A stretch of DNA of 64,000 nucleotides from Dactylonectria macrodidyma. Taxonomy: Eukaryota > Ascomycota > Sordariomycetes > Hypocreales > Nectriaceae. The first letter of the stretch is position 1. The number at the start of each line of letters is the position of its first letter. The position numbers were made by a program, and so were the translations under genes. The DNA is taken from the NCBI GenBank assembly GCA_020744425.1, contig JAGMUV010000009.1, positions 1,860,001-1,924,000 of the forward strand, written 5' to 3'. The notes beneath the pieces are model-generated. The model searched no databases. It was not told the DNA's origin and was given only the letters and a program-made list of their open reading frames with translations. Of this stretch, positions 43,771-55,908 are shown piece after piece.

Positions 43771-46700
43771 GAGGTTAGGTTTTGATTGACCCCTGTCTTC
43801 ACCGAACAGGACCATTAACACGACCATCGAAGGATTGGGTAGAGGATGCGTTTCGTGTCATAGACTGAAATGACGCCGTGCAGAGTGGCCAATCTGGCCA
43901 GTCGTAATGGAAGAGCAACATTTCTCTATGTATGTAGTGTCTGTGTCGTGACCATGACATCAATGCTAGGCTACACAACTGTTCTCAAGGGCATGTTAGT
44001 GGTCGGCGGTCACAGCCATTATCACGAGCCAGTCAATGCAGGTGCAAGGGCTGCGAGGAAATCCGCTCAGTCCTCTTACGGCTGTGCCCGCTTACCCGTT
44101 GGTACTCCAGTTTATTTGATGATTGTTGTTCACATGGCGTGTAAAGAATTCCTCTTTTGCCTCTCAAGTGCTGCGCAAACATGCAGTCTGCGTTGCGTTG
44201 CAGGGTCGCAATCGAGCTTTGTAACTCCTCGAGAAAGAGGGCGCGTAGCAAAGGGTCTGACAAGCGAAAAGTAACACCCAGGGATGGTATAGATGTGTTG
44301 GATTACACTGCAGTATTCCAAACTGAGCCTCGAGGGGGAAACGCACAAGCGCGTGCAGGGCATGCCCCATGTCACGCTGTGGCGGCGGGTTGGCGGCGGG
44401 TTAGCGCAATGTTGTGATACACTCGCTGTCAGCCGCTTTGGAGAGGAGTGTGCGTGTGATGCATACGCTGTGATGAACGCCCTTTCACTCAAATCCTGCC
44501 CTTCTCACGTCTAACGAGAGGCGGCGCATGGTCACCGGGCCTTCGGCGGGGAGGAGGCTAGCTAGGAATCTTGGTGCGGCGTTTAGACAGGGATGCTAGT
44601 GATGGCGATAGTGAAGCGGAGTTCTCTGCTCGTGACACGAGATCCAGTCCCTCCTGCTTTCATCGCATCGAGTCCGGGGCGTTGGTCCCCTTGCTAGGGC
44701 GCGTCGATGCATCAGGTATGGGACTCCCAATTTGCACTGTCCCGTACTCCGTACAGCGAGTACAGTAAAGGGCCGTACATACTGTCAGTCGTGATGATGG
44801 CAACCCAACCAACGAAACCCCACAGTCAATTGATTGGTTGCCAGGCTATGACAATTGGCTGACAAGCTGGTTCGTCCAACTCTAACACGCTTGGTTCCTA
44901 GCCTTTTCTCACATCGTCTGCGTTCTGGCAAGTTTGTCGTCTCACTTCATCGAAATCCGGTTGCTGAAAGTTCCCGGAAGCAGCCACGTCTGCGCGAGTT
45001 CGTCACTGTGGGTTATCTTGACGAAGGGTTTTTCGTGAGCTGCCACCATCATCGCCCTGGAGGACTGGCCAATCCCGGAGACAACCAAAAAGCATTCCCA
45101 CGCCTGCTTCGCCCCCGCCCCGTTTCCTCGAATCGTATCTGTGAATGTTGGCCTGCGGATCGCATCATGCACGCTCCCTTGTCTAACCTTTCACCAAGGA
45201 TTCAGGCAGCCAGGATGCAAGGTTATCTGCCATGTAACTTACAGTACAGTGCATTGTAAAGAATGTACTCTCCTCTGTCCCGTACAACTACAACCCCCCG
45301 GCCATGGCAGGCCACGAGGAGCTTAAGCAAATGAGGAGCTGCACAAAGCAAAGCAACGCGAGCAGGCGAAAGCAACCAAGACACTGTAGGCCAAGGACGG
45401 GGTCATGGCGCGCGACCTGGGGAAATAGGAATTAGAGAACAAGAACAAGGGCTGAGTCAATGCTTCATGAATCGACGCTCCTCAATTCATTCCTGCGACG
45501 CCTCCAAGTCGAGAATGGGTCACCATGCGATATGGACCTCCACCACTATCACAAATAGACCACCCAGATGCACAGGGAAAGCCAGGTTATTGTATGTGCC
45601 AAATTGCCCTGGAGCACATATTGTCTGACGTTGCTTTTTATTTTTCTTCTGTTCTCGCCCCCTGCCATCCCCGCGGCTACAGCCCCCTACCGCCAAAGTC
45701 AAAGGCCGCCTCAGCTTGCCTGGTGCTGACTCTCCTGAGGGACTTGCATTTGCCCTGTGGTTGAGTCCATTGGGCCCTGGGCCGGCGTTGATTTGCGTGC
45801 TTGCCACCGCTTGGGTGATTTGATTTGCGTTAAGATTTCGGTTTCCGGGTGGTTTCCGGATGGGCTTGTCTCAAACGGCGGAAAACCTAAACAACGACCC
45901 TCGTCCCTGGCGAGTCTCTGACCAGGTAGCTAGGCCAAAGCATCTCACTTCTGACTTCTCTCATTTCGTTCAATGCGTGCAAAGTGCTATTACACTGTTG
46001 ACGCGTTTTCGTGGCAATGCACACCAACATTCTCCTCGCCAAGTTCCGGATAGCTGAACCCTGCTTGTTGCGTCGCTTTCATCCCCATCAAGTGTGTTTT
46101 TGCCGACCTTTGCCGAAGCAGCCAGCGCCAAAAGACATGATGGGAGGTGCTTCTCCTCCTCGATGTTCGGGTTGTCTTCCCGGCGATGGCAACCCGTGTA
46201 GTCGTTGCGTGGTGGACCACCTTGAGAACACATGAGAACACCCATTCAAGGTACGATGTGGCCAGGCTGAGGCTCGTAAGAGACAGATGTGTGCTTCGTA
46301 TGGCAGATTCTCCATGCCGTCTGTGGAAGCATCCACGAATGACCTCGATTGGGTGGATGCAATCCCTCTTGACTCCCTTACGCCTTAGGTGACTGTGGCA
46401 TTGGAGTTGTCACTCGCCAAACTACCCAGCAGTACCGGCAAGGACGGGTTTATTGTCTGGCATGTTTGCGTGATATGATGTGGTGTGTGGTGCATTTGTG
46501 TTGTTTTTAGTGCGCCCTCTCAGATATGCAGGTAGGTAGATTGGCACAATCGACGCAAGGTTGCACGTGGTGTTGTATGTGTGTGAGAAGATCTTGTCCG
46601 GGCATCAGCCAATCTTCATGTCGGAGCGTTTCAGTGTGATGCATTTACAATCTCGTCAGGGCGGTCCCAGCATCGTTGTCGCGCTTTGCGCCTGCCCTTT

Positions 46701-47356
46701 TCCCGTCCTGCAACAACGAGAGGCAGGGACGAGGCTTAAGGAGAATGCCTTCCCTTTTGAACATGGATGGCTTTCGAAGTATGCCCAGAGTGGACGGGAA
46801 GGAGGTGACTTTTTAACCTTAGGCATCTATCAAATACAGCGGATGTGCCTCCAACCACCATTCTCCTGATTTCACCCCGGTATTAACCGCTTCAACCACC
46901 CTCCCACCTACCTGGCCGATCAACTAGATATGTGCTACGTACTTACGAGACAACCAAGGAGTTCATCTTGTCGATGTTGTCTCTTCGCCCATGTCACCCA
47001 GCCCCGATTTCGACTCGCACACCACCACATCCCGGGCCGGCCTAACAGACCCCTGGCACAGACAGCACCAGTCCAGGATCACAGCCTGCAGTCTGCAAGT
47101 CTGCACACACCAGCTCTCTCGCGCGCTGTCACTCTCCCTCTCACGCGCGATCGAACTTGCACTAGTTAACACCGACACTGACGCAGACACTAGCACGGTC
47201 GCAGATGCCCTCGCACAATTCATCAGCAAGCACGCACACATGCAGGACTCTCAGACCTCCCCCCCTACCGACCATCTCATCGTCTGCTCCTTCGTTCATC
47301 TAATCACCCACCAGGAACATTAAGTAGGAACACTGGCAATAGGTACTGGTAGCAGC

Positions 47357-47401
47357 GGGCAGCACGGGCAGCACGGGCAGCACGGGCAACATTGGCAACA
47401 C
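47357..47401 (+). repeat. GGGCAGCAC nonanucleotide tandem repeat
   Basis: Three perfect copies followed by two diverged copies (GGGCAACAT, TGGCAACAC), in the probable leader of the Zn2Cys6 gene. Confidence 0.9.
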
Positions 47402-48132
47402 TGGGGGAATGGCCGACGCACAAGCCCCCCCTTGTCCGCCGCTACTCCCTTACCTGCACCCTTCCCTCGCCCAGACTCGCCGGCGTCGGTCGAGGTGGAC
47501 AGGGTTCCCTCGCTCGTCGACGCCAACAAACGCAGGCGTTTCTTTACCCCACAGTCGCACGCTGTGGCCGTCCACTGCGACCTATCGCACTCTCTGCTTT
47601 TACTGCTAATCCTGCTCCACCGACGGAGCCTTAAACCCCAGCTTCGATGGCTCGTCCTCTTCCACCCCAGTGCCCCGTCTTTTCCCTCCAATTTTCCCTC
47701 TTACATCTTTCTAAGCGATGACTGATTTGCTTTCCTCGCGACTTGAACAATTCACCATTGCCTAGATCCCCAACGCCTGTGCCGACTTCGCCCAGCGGAT
47801 TGTATCTCATTGCCTTGCCGACCTCGCCATCTGGCTCTCTGTGTACTTGAACGAACCCAGCCGGTTTCCCCGGCCTCAGTGCGGGGAGGTGCTGAGTACA
47901 TACAACCCGACACCCGACGCTTCCCCATCATCCATTCCGGTCCGCAGCATAGTCCCGAGCTCCGGCCGTGTCTAAAAACCCCCAGCTCCTCCACCGCGAT
48001 CCGAGTCTCTGTTCCTACCCAACGCTCTCAGATCCCGCCGCGCCAGTCATCGCCTGTGTTGTGAACGCGAACCCCTGACCCGTCTTCCACTTTGGCCTCT
48101 GTGGCCTACGCCGCGCAGGCTTCGGCAAAGCC

Positions 48133-51100
48133 ATGGCACCCGATCGCGGCAACCTGGATCATCACCAATTTCACAATGCCCATCAACCTCTCGACTCCGA
48201 CTCTCAGCTCTTTCATGATACCTCCGACTCGCACGATCACGCCGCCTTGATGGACGCCTCTCGGTTCGATAACTTCACCTACCCCTACCCACCCATCACA
48301 CATCAACAATCTCTTCTCTCCTTGGCCGATCAGACCAACGTCGCCCAACCAGCCGACTCCTTCTCTCAACACCCCTCTCATTCCATTCCCGCTATGCACG
48401 CGCATGGACTTGCTTTTGGCCCTGGCCGCTCTGGTCACCGGAGCCTGAGTCGGGATGGCTCTGATGCTGCCGCGGACAGGAATTCCCCCCTCGCCAACTC
48501 CCTCGCAGACTCGGCGGCTGACGAGTTTGGTTTGGCGTCTCATGGTCGCGCCGATGGCACTGACCTAGGTGGCAAGATCAAGGAGGATAAGTCCGATGCA
48601 ACGCCTGCATGGAGTGAGTTAAAGACCAAGGCTGGCAAGGAGCGCAAGCGCCTTCCTCTTGCATGCATTGCCTGCCGCCGGAAGAAGATCCGCTGCTCAG
48701 GAGAGAAGCCAGCCTGCAAACACTGCCTTCGCTCGCGCATCCCCTGCGTCTACAAAGTCACAACTCGCAAGGCAGCGCCCCGCACTGATTACATGGCCAT
48801 GCTCGACAAGCGACTGAAGAGAATGGAAGAACGCATCATCAAGGTCATCCCCAAGTCTGAGCAGGAATCAACCGCCGCCATTACTCGAGCCGTGGTCAAA
48901 CCAGCTATCCCCGGCACCCTGCCAGCTACCAAAACCGCCTCCAAGAAACGTGGTGCCGATGAAGCCTTTGGGCCGGACCTAGAGTCATGGGCCAAAGCAC
49001 CATCAAAAGCCATGATCAACGGCGACGACAGACCAAACACCCTTCAGGTCCAAGAAGCGGAGGATAACAAGCTGCTGCACGAGGGCTTTGAGAATCTGCC
49101 TTCCAAAGAGACACAAGAACATCTTGCTGAGGTCTTCTTTGACAACGTCTATGGCCAGTCTTATCATCTCCTACACAAGCCGAGCTACATGCGAAAGTTG
49201 AAGTGAGTGATGCCATCTCATCACAAATGCCTTACGATTTCATACTGACTAACCACAGGAATAACACATTACCTCCTGTTCTCATCCTCTCTGTGTGTGC
49301 TGTGGCTGCGCGCTTCACAAGTAACCCCCAATTTGATTCTGTAACGCCTCAGTTTGCGCGTGGCGAAGAATGGGCATCGCATGCGAGGGACATTTGTACC
49401 AGGCGATATGAGTGGCCTAACATCACAATTTTGACATGTCTCCTGATTCTTGGACTACACGAATTTGGCACGTGCCAGGGAGGCCGCAGTTGGGCTCTTG
49501 GTGGGCAGGCGATTCGAATGGCTTTTGCTCTCCAGTTGCACAAAGACCTTGAATCTGACGACATGGGACGAAACGGAAAGCCCAACCAAATGAGCTTCGT
49601 TGATCGCGAGATTCGACGGCGAATCATGTGGGCCTGTTTTCTCATGGACCGCTTCAACTCGTCGGGAACGGACCGGCCCATGTTTATCAGAGAGGAATCA
49701 ATCCAGGTTCCGCTACCCATCCACGAGAAGTACTTCCAGATGGACATGTCAGCACCCACCGAGACAATCGATGGCGAAGTCCTCCATCCAGCCGTGCCCA
49801 ATGACGGGCAACTTGCCGACGCTGGGGGAAACATGGGAGTCGCAGGATTCATGATACGGGCAGTTTCCATATGGGGGCAAATCGTCATCTATATGAATCA
49901 AGGCGGAAAGGAGTTAGATTCTGCTGCAATGTGGAGCCCAGAATCTCAATTCGCGAAGTTATTCAACGATGCAATTTCTTTCGAGGCTGCTCTGCCGTCT
50001 TTACTGAAATATTCCTCTGACAACGCCGCTATACAAACGACAGAACACACGGCGCCTCAATTTTTCTTTTTGCACATTTGCATCCAGCACAACATCCTTT
50101 TTCTGGCCCGATCAGCTGTGGCTTCATGCAGTCCATACCGAGAAGAAGTCCCCCATGGGTTTCTCTCAGAAGCCAGCAGGAAAATGGGAAATGCAGCCAA
50201 TCGAATCTCTAACTTGCTTACGGACATTGAGGAATTGAAACTCTTTGTTTCGACCCCTTTCGCAGGATACTGTGCATTCACTTCGACAACGGCTCACATT
50301 CTGTCAGCAGTCTCTCCAGACGACGAGATAAGAACTATCGCAGAGGCCAATCTCGCTACCAATATCAGGTATCTACATAAGATGAAAAGGTATTGGGGGA
50401 TGTTTCATTGGATGCTCGAGGACGTTCGCGCACAGTACAGGAATGCAATTGACGGCGCACGCGCTGGCAATTCTGTCAACGACGGCACCACTGGGGTGTC
50501 TATCCTCCAGTACGGTGACTGGTTCAACCGATACCCGCATGGGCTCTCCGATGCCGAATTTATGGATCCTGCCATCTCCAGGAAGAAAGACAAGGGAGCA
50601 GATGGCGTTCTCGAGGCAGATGCAGAATTGCAATCAGTAGAAGAGTTCATTTCAACACTCTCGCCGTCTCAGAATAATGACGATACCCGAGCTGCAATGG
50701 CCAAACGGAGGTCTATCTCCAAAAAGCAAGGCAGTGCAGGTGCCCTCGCTGGGCAGCATCAACTTGAAACGAGGTCTTCGGGGGATCTCGGTGGACAACC
50801 TACACCAGATCAAATTGGAACGGGACAACAGCAACAACGAAGATTCTCCGCTGCCTTGGGAGGCCAGACAAGCGGTGCAACCGGCTTCAGCCCGCTAACC
50901 GTACCGCACTCACAAAACCCATCCTATAACAACACAATGTCACCTATAAGCCCTGGAAATGTAGCAGCATTCCCGCACCACGCGCACATGCCAGCCTTCT
51001 TCCCCCCGGACCTACTCGCAATGAACCTCGCCCAGCAAGGCAATGGGGCTCTCCAACCACTAGAGCGGCAGCTTGTCTTTGGGGGGTACTCGATGGATTC

Positions 51101-51443
51101 CGTTGACGGCGGGTTGGCCGGTGGACAGACTCTAATGGATGGAGTCGATTGGGATAGCATCGCTGCAGGCGCTCAGGCCGGACGCGGCCCGCAAGGACGT
51201 CGAGGCAGCGTTAGGAATGGCATGAGTGGACAAGCGCCTGGGCCTGTGGATGGAACGTCCAATTTCAATGGGCAGGACGCCTCATCAGCGTGGTTCATGC
51301 CGTTCAACTTAGAGCCGCCGGAAATCACTCAAGACATGGGCTTCGGTGTCGGTAATGTAGACCCATTTGCAGCTATGTTTAATGGAGGAGGAAGCGGCCT
51401 GGCGACACCGAACCCCCTAAGTCGACTACAACACGGCCCCTAG
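48133..51443 (+). CDS. Zn(II)2Cys6 transcription factor with fungal-specific middle domain
   Basis: Two exons, 48133-49202 and 49259-51443, with a 56-bp intron (GTGAGT donor, CTAAC branch); 1084 aa. The binuclear zinc cluster near residues 178-207 reads CIACRRKKIRC then CKHCLRSRIPC, spacing C-X2-C-X6-C-X6-C-X2-C-X6-C, followed by a linker and a short coiled-coil (LDKRLKRMEERIIKVI) that suggests dimer binding to CGG half-sites. The Fungal_trans region spans about 325-680, with WALGGQAIRMAFALQLHKD and IRRRIMWACFLMDRF as the characteristic helices. The last 300 residues are disordered and Gln/Gly/Pro-rich, an activation-domain candidate. The ATG sits in a strong context (agccATGG). The long upstream region suggests complex control. 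I do not recognise a characterised orthologue, so no symbol is given. Confidence 0.92.
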
Positions 51444-52465
51444 AAGTGGCCAAGCTCACGACAAATTAGTCACGGACACTACAACAGACAAACGCCCAAG
51501 GAGAGGCGTCGGCAAAATTGGACGGATTCCATATAAACATCCACTGTGTAAAAATTGGGAGAAAGGAGTTTCGGTGTGAATGAAAGCAGGACCACTCTTG
51601 TACGGTTGACTGCTAGGAATCAACAGGCGGAATCGGAAAATCATCAGCACCGTTTACCATCGTTGTCGTCGTCTTTAAGAAAGTACGCTCGGAAATATCA
51701 GGGATGGGAGTTTATTGAGGGGTATTGGATGCTTTTGTGCTGTAACCCTGGGATGGGGTGATGGATATCTCGGCATTTTGGATGTTACCGTGCCATCCAT
51801 ACGTATGCTTTATCGTTTTATGGATGGCTTGATTCTGGAATTTGAGCGACAATGGAGCAGAGGGTATAAAAATATGGCTACCTATATTAAGGACTGACGT
51901 CGCGTACCGTAAAACCTTCCACTAAGATGGGTGAGATGATTTTGCCGAGACTCGGAGCTGTACTTGACTGTGCTGTCTTTGACTTCAAACAATTATCGTT
52001 TACTTATTTCATGATGTCTTTGACGGAAAAGCCAGGCTCAGGGTTGAACTTGACAAAGGGCCTGCTTAATTCTCACTGTGCTGAGCTGGTTGTCGACGGA
52101 AACAATCATCATCGTGCCTGAGAGAGGGTTTACGAGAATAAGGATCAGTAAATGCATAGGAAGACTCCAAGGCCATGTTAGATTGTCTCGATGCGAATGT
52201 ATACAGTGCGAAGGTGGAGGCACGCACGTAGGCACACGACAGTCATCGTGAACGAATATTCGCTCATCCAAATACTTTTGACTACAGTTGCATAGAAATT
52301 ATCCTCCCAAGTAGTTATATTTTCATCATAGACACAGGCCTAATCTATGGGAAACTCTATCAATGATCGATCACGGAACGCCACTATGACAATGCTACAG
52401 CGGCGGTATTTCGCTCGCTTTTTCGTCGTCCCTGACAAGCCTTTGAGCCACCGGAACAAACCCAA
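51444..52465. other. Convergent 3' spacer between the Zn2Cys6 gene and KRI1
   Basis: 1.0 kb, AT-rich to the right, with only short frames. Nothing supportable beyond expected 3' UTRs. Confidence 0.55.
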
Positions 52466-54412
52466 TCAATCCTTTGCCTCGGCTGCGGGTGCGGTAGCCT
52501 TCTTGCCCTTGGACCTCTTCCTCTTCTTCTTCCTTTCTTCACCGTCGCCTACAACATTGCTCGCTTTCTTCTTCTCCTTGTCCTTGGTCTCCAATACAGC
52601 GCCCGCAGCAGCAACATCCTCTTCGTCAATCAAGCGCTCGAAGCCGTAGGTCGGCCCGGTACGCTCGAACTCGGCACCGAAGGTGCCCCGGCGCCACTGG
52701 CGGAGGCGAGCCTTCTTTCCGAGAGTCTTGCGGTCGCGGCGTTTCTTCTCTTCATCGCGGAAAGTCGCGAGCTTCTTCAGACCAGCGAATTCATTGAGAA
52801 CCTGATCAGATGGTGCGAGGAGAATGTCACGAGGCGTCATGCCGAAGGACTGCGGTGAGGTCTCACGGTAGCGGAAGGGAGTGTGGTCGGGCTTGTTGAG
52901 AAGAGCATGGTTGGTGAGCTCGAGCTTTGAGTCGACGAGGGCTTCGAGTTTTGACCGCTCTTGGCGGGCCTTCTTTTGGGTCTCCTGACGGTTTCGCTTG
53001 TGGTCTGCAGTCTTGCGCTTCTTAGAAGGTGGCGCATCCTCGTCCTCAGCTTTCTCATCATCACCCTCCTCAACATCGCTGAGGCTAATCTTGGGCTTCT
53101 CCTCTTCCTCGTCAAAATCGGAAACAATGTCGTTGATGTCGATGTCGTCCTCCCACTTAGGCTTTTTGGGGTGTTTCTTCTTTCCCTTGCTACCGTCAAC
53201 CTTGTCATCGTCCGAGACTCGCATGCCCTCATCAGCTTGCGCATAGTAGTCGTCGCCGAAACGCTTCAGCATCTCCTCTTCCCACTTGTCATTTTCCCAA
53301 GCTGCGTCCAGGAATTCGATCCAGTCCTCGTCCTTGAGTTCCTTGCCCACACTGCCGACAGCTTGTTTGATCTTACGAAGCTTCTCTTCGGCCTCATTGA
53401 GCTTCAACTTTCGTAGCCGAGTTTTCTCGTCCCGTCGCTCTTGCTTTGCGGCCTCCTTTTTCTCACGCTCCAGTTCTCGCTGACGCTTGCGACTGTTCTT
53501 CTCCTCCCTTCTCACAGACTTTGACGCGGCGAGGTCTCGGGCATACGTTCGAAGAACCTCGTTGCTCTTTTCGGGATCTTCGAATCTCAGGTTGTATGCC
53601 TGTTCGAATTCGTCGGCGTTGTCGTCGCCCTCGCCCTCATCCGACTCAAATGCTTTCCAATTTGAGCCATCCGGAGGGACCCAGGCACGAGCGGACATGA
53701 AGTTAGACAGAAAGTTCTCGGGGTTCTTATCGGCATTGGCCACGTCCAACTCAGTCACCTTCAGCACCGACTTCCGTGATGGGTGGACATCCTTAGCGTC
53801 GGATTTAGCCTCTTCCTTTCGTCTCAAGAATCCTCCCTCCTCTTCATCAGATACATCCCCGGCGGTAGCAGCGTGAATCTCAGTCATAATTGACTTCTTG
53901 AGATCATCTTGCTCCTCGTGGTAGTTTTTTGGAGCGTCCCCTTCATCGTCAAATGCACCAGCATCGCCTGCCAGCAACTTTTCGCGGTGGTAGTCTCGCA
54001 GGTAAATGGGCTTGTCCTTTTTCTCTTTGGTATCAGTCACAGCTTTCGCTCCGTCGGTATCGTTGTAGAATGTGACATCCTTGTCGTAAACTTTGGGGTC
54101 TTTGTTACGAATGGCCTGGAGAGTAGCTGAAATCTGCGCATCGAGGTCCTCCGTCGCAAGGAACCCATCCTCATCCTCGCTCTCGTCTGACGAGGAATCG
54201 TCGTCTTCGTCGTCGTCTTTTCTGCCCTTTTTGTACTTCTCCTCCAACCTTTGCTGCTCCTCGCGCTTCTTGTTGTGCTCAAACCGACGAGCGAATTCCT
54301 CATTCACTTGAAGCTCGGGCACAGCCACGGGTGCGCCGCCATCGGACTCGGAGTCGCTATCGTCAAGGAGGGTGCGCTTTGAGCGCTGGGGCTCCTTGGA
54401 GGATTTCCCCAT
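52466..54412 (-). CDS. KRI1: Ribosome biogenesis protein Kri1
   Basis: 648 aa, single exon. Kri1 works with Krr1 in early 40S pre-ribosome assembly in the nucleolus. The N-terminus MGKSSKEPQRSKRTLLDDSD leads into an acidic region, then a conserved block around FLATEDLDAQISATLQAIRN and DPKVYDKDVTFYN, and PIYLRDYHREKLL. The middle has long Lys/Glu coiled coil (KRQRELEREKKEAAKQERRD). The Kri1 C-terminal signature includes SFGMTPRDILLAPSDQVLNE, AGLKKLATFRDEEKK and the basic RKTLGKKARLRQWRRGTFG. The frame extends 27 codons further to an ATG at 54493; I prefer 54412 because the family opening is a short basic stretch then LLDDSD. Acidic-basic alternation is typical of nucleolar assembly factors. 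Confidence 0.92.
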   Translation of the reverse strand: MGKSSKEPQRSKRTLLDDSDSESDGGAPVAVPELQVNEEFARRFEHNKKREEQQRLEEKYKKGRKDDDEDDDSSSDESEDEDGFLATEDLDAQISATLQAIRNKDPKVYDKDVTFYNDTDGAKAVTDTKEKKDKPIYLRDYHREKLLAGDAGAFDDEGDAPKNYHEEQDDLKKSIMTEIHAATAGDVSDEEEGGFLRRKEEAKSDAKDVHPSRKSVLKVTELDVANADKNPENFLSNFMSARAWVPPDGSNWKAFESDEGEGDDNADEFEQAYNLRFEDPEKSNEVLRTYARDLAASKSVRREEKNSRKRQRELEREKKEAAKQERRDEKTRLRKLKLNEAEEKLRKIKQAVGSVGKELKDEDWIEFLDAAWENDKWEEEMLKRFGDDYYAQADEGMRVSDDDKVDGSKGKKKHPKKPKWEDDIDINDIVSDFDEEEEKPKISLSDVEEGDDEKAEDEDAPPSKKRKTADHKRNRQETQKKARQERSKLEALVDSKLELTNHALLNKPDHTPFRYRETSPQSFGMTPRDILLAPSDQVLNEFAGLKKLATFRDEEKKRRDRKTLGKKARLRQWRRGTFGAEFERTGPTYGFERLIDEEDVAAAGAVLETKDKEKKKASNVVGDGEERKKKRKRSKGKKATAPAAEAKD

Positions 54413-55072
54413 GACTTTCGGCGTTGACAAATGAAACGACTTGTTTCTCGTAACTGGCTGATTCCGGGTGGTTGTCGAGATATCAGGGCGCAAAGAAAGT
54501 GGTTACCAGATGAGATTAAGTCCGATTGACAGGCCTCAGTGAGAGCTCTCACTGCAACTTTTTTTTCTGCCAGGTTGGAAATTTTGGCGGGGAGCGGTCG
54601 GCAGCGGCAGAATATTAAACCGGCAGATGCCCCGCCATCAGCCATCAGCCACAAGCCACAATGTCATGACCGCCTGCCTCACCTGGGTGGGAAGGAAGAA
54701 GGACAGCTGGCCAATCACCCTCTTACTATGCTTAGCAGTGGGCTCAGGGTCGAGGTCCTAGTGGTGCAACCGCCGGACAGAGTGGAACTGCCTTTCCCTG
54801 AGGTCGGGTGGCTTTCCCAGCTGCCTTGAAGTCTAGCGCTCCAACGCCCCGGCCTCGTCATCGCTAGCCAACCACCGCCACTGCCACACTACCTTTACTC
54901 TCTGCCTTTACCTCTGCTGTTGCTGGCTTCCATCGACCGACTCCTCCCACCAGGCAACTCTCAACGACTATCTCCCCTCATCTCAACTTACTTCTGCCTC
55001 AAACACCACCATCCGAATCTCTCGCATTTTCCGCTCCGATTCCTCACATCTCCAAACGACTTCTCTGCGACC
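54413..55072. promoter_or_regulatory. Divergent promoter region of KRI1 and YPT5
   Basis: 660 bp between divergent starts. The side next to the Rab gene is CT-rich, typical of a fungal leader. No gene is visible. Confidence 0.6.
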
Positions 55073-55908
55073 ATGGCTGATTCTGCGAACGCTCCCAAGC
55101 CGAGCAGCAGCGTCAAGCTGGTACTGCTGGGCGAGGCGGCGGTTGGAAAGGTACCCCCTTAAGAACCACGCAAAGTGCATCTCGCCGCATGAAATTGACA
55201 CATGCGACAGTCATCCCTCGTCTTACGATTCGTCAACAACGATTTTCAAGAAAATAAGGAGCCCACTATTGGCGGTATGGCTTGCCGGCGTTTCCGCCTA
55301 TCCACAATCTTGGACATCGCAGCTAACAATCATATATAGCGGCTTTCCTGACCCAGAAATGCAACCTTCCGACGCGGACGATCAAGTTTGAGATCTGGGA
55401 TACTGCCGGTCAAGAGCGCTTCGCCTCGCTTGCGCCCATGTACTACCGAAACGCTCAAGCTGCTCTCGTCGTCTACGATCTCACCAAGCCCACCTCCCTC
55501 GTCAAGGCCAAGCACTGGGTCGCTGAACTTCAACGCCAAGCCTCTCCGGGTATCGTTATCGCATTGGTGGGCAACAAGTTGGATTTAACGACCGACTCGG
55601 CTTCTGCCGCAGTCGACGGCGAGGATGGAGAGGATGGTGACGACTCAGGCAATGCGCGCAGGGTTTCTACGGAGGAGGCGCAGTCCTATGCCGCGGAAGA
55701 GAATCTACTATTCTTCGAGACCAGTGCAAAGAGCGGACACAACGTCACCGAGGTCTTCACCGCTATCGCAAATGCTATTCCCGAGACATCGTTGAAGAGC
55801 GCAAGAGGCGCCGGAGCTGCGAGCGCCGCCGCCAGAGGAGGAGAGGAGCAACGAGTAAATCTCGGCGGTTCCAAGGATGTTGGGGCCAAGGACAGCTGTG
55901 CGTGCTAG
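55073..55908 (+). CDS. YPT5: Rab5-type small GTPase (Ypt5/Vps21)
   Basis: Three exons: 55073-55150, 55211-55274, 55340-55908; 236 aa. Rab5 proteins drive early-endosome tethering and fusion through HOPS/CORVET and PI3P effectors. The P-loop [16 protein letters not shown] is completed only by splicing, since the first intron falls between the Lys and the first Ser. Switch I gives [16 protein letters not shown]3 is [21 protein letters not shown]4 is GNKLDL and G5 is ETSAKSG. The C-terminus CAC (preceded by DS) is a geranylgeranylation site. An acidic insertion of about 22 residues after G4 ([13 protein letters not shown] core) is unusual for Rabs. Total length slightly exceeds the usual 200-220 aa for this reason. 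Confidence 0.95.

Larger units (their letters stand above)
41684..48132. other. 6.4-kb gene-free region ahead of the Zn2Cys6 regulator
   Basis: No open frame here has protein-like composition, recognisable domains or a convincing exon chain. The segment contains a GATGTT hexamer array (43741), a GGGCAGCAC nonamer array (47357), TACGGAGTA-like words near 44742-44765, and GTAGGTA words near 42881 and 46532. From about 46860 the + strand becomes pyrimidine-rich, as in long fungal 5' leaders, and carries several short upstream frames (46991-47323, 47432-47725, 47810-48064). I infer mostly promoter and leader of the downstream regulator; a non-coding RNA cannot be ruled out. Confidence 0.45.

Noticed and set aside
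54413..54493. 27-residue N-terminal extension of KRI1
   Set aside because: The added residues (MRPDISTTTRNQPV) lack family similarity; the family opening begins at the next Met. It remains a possible alternative start.
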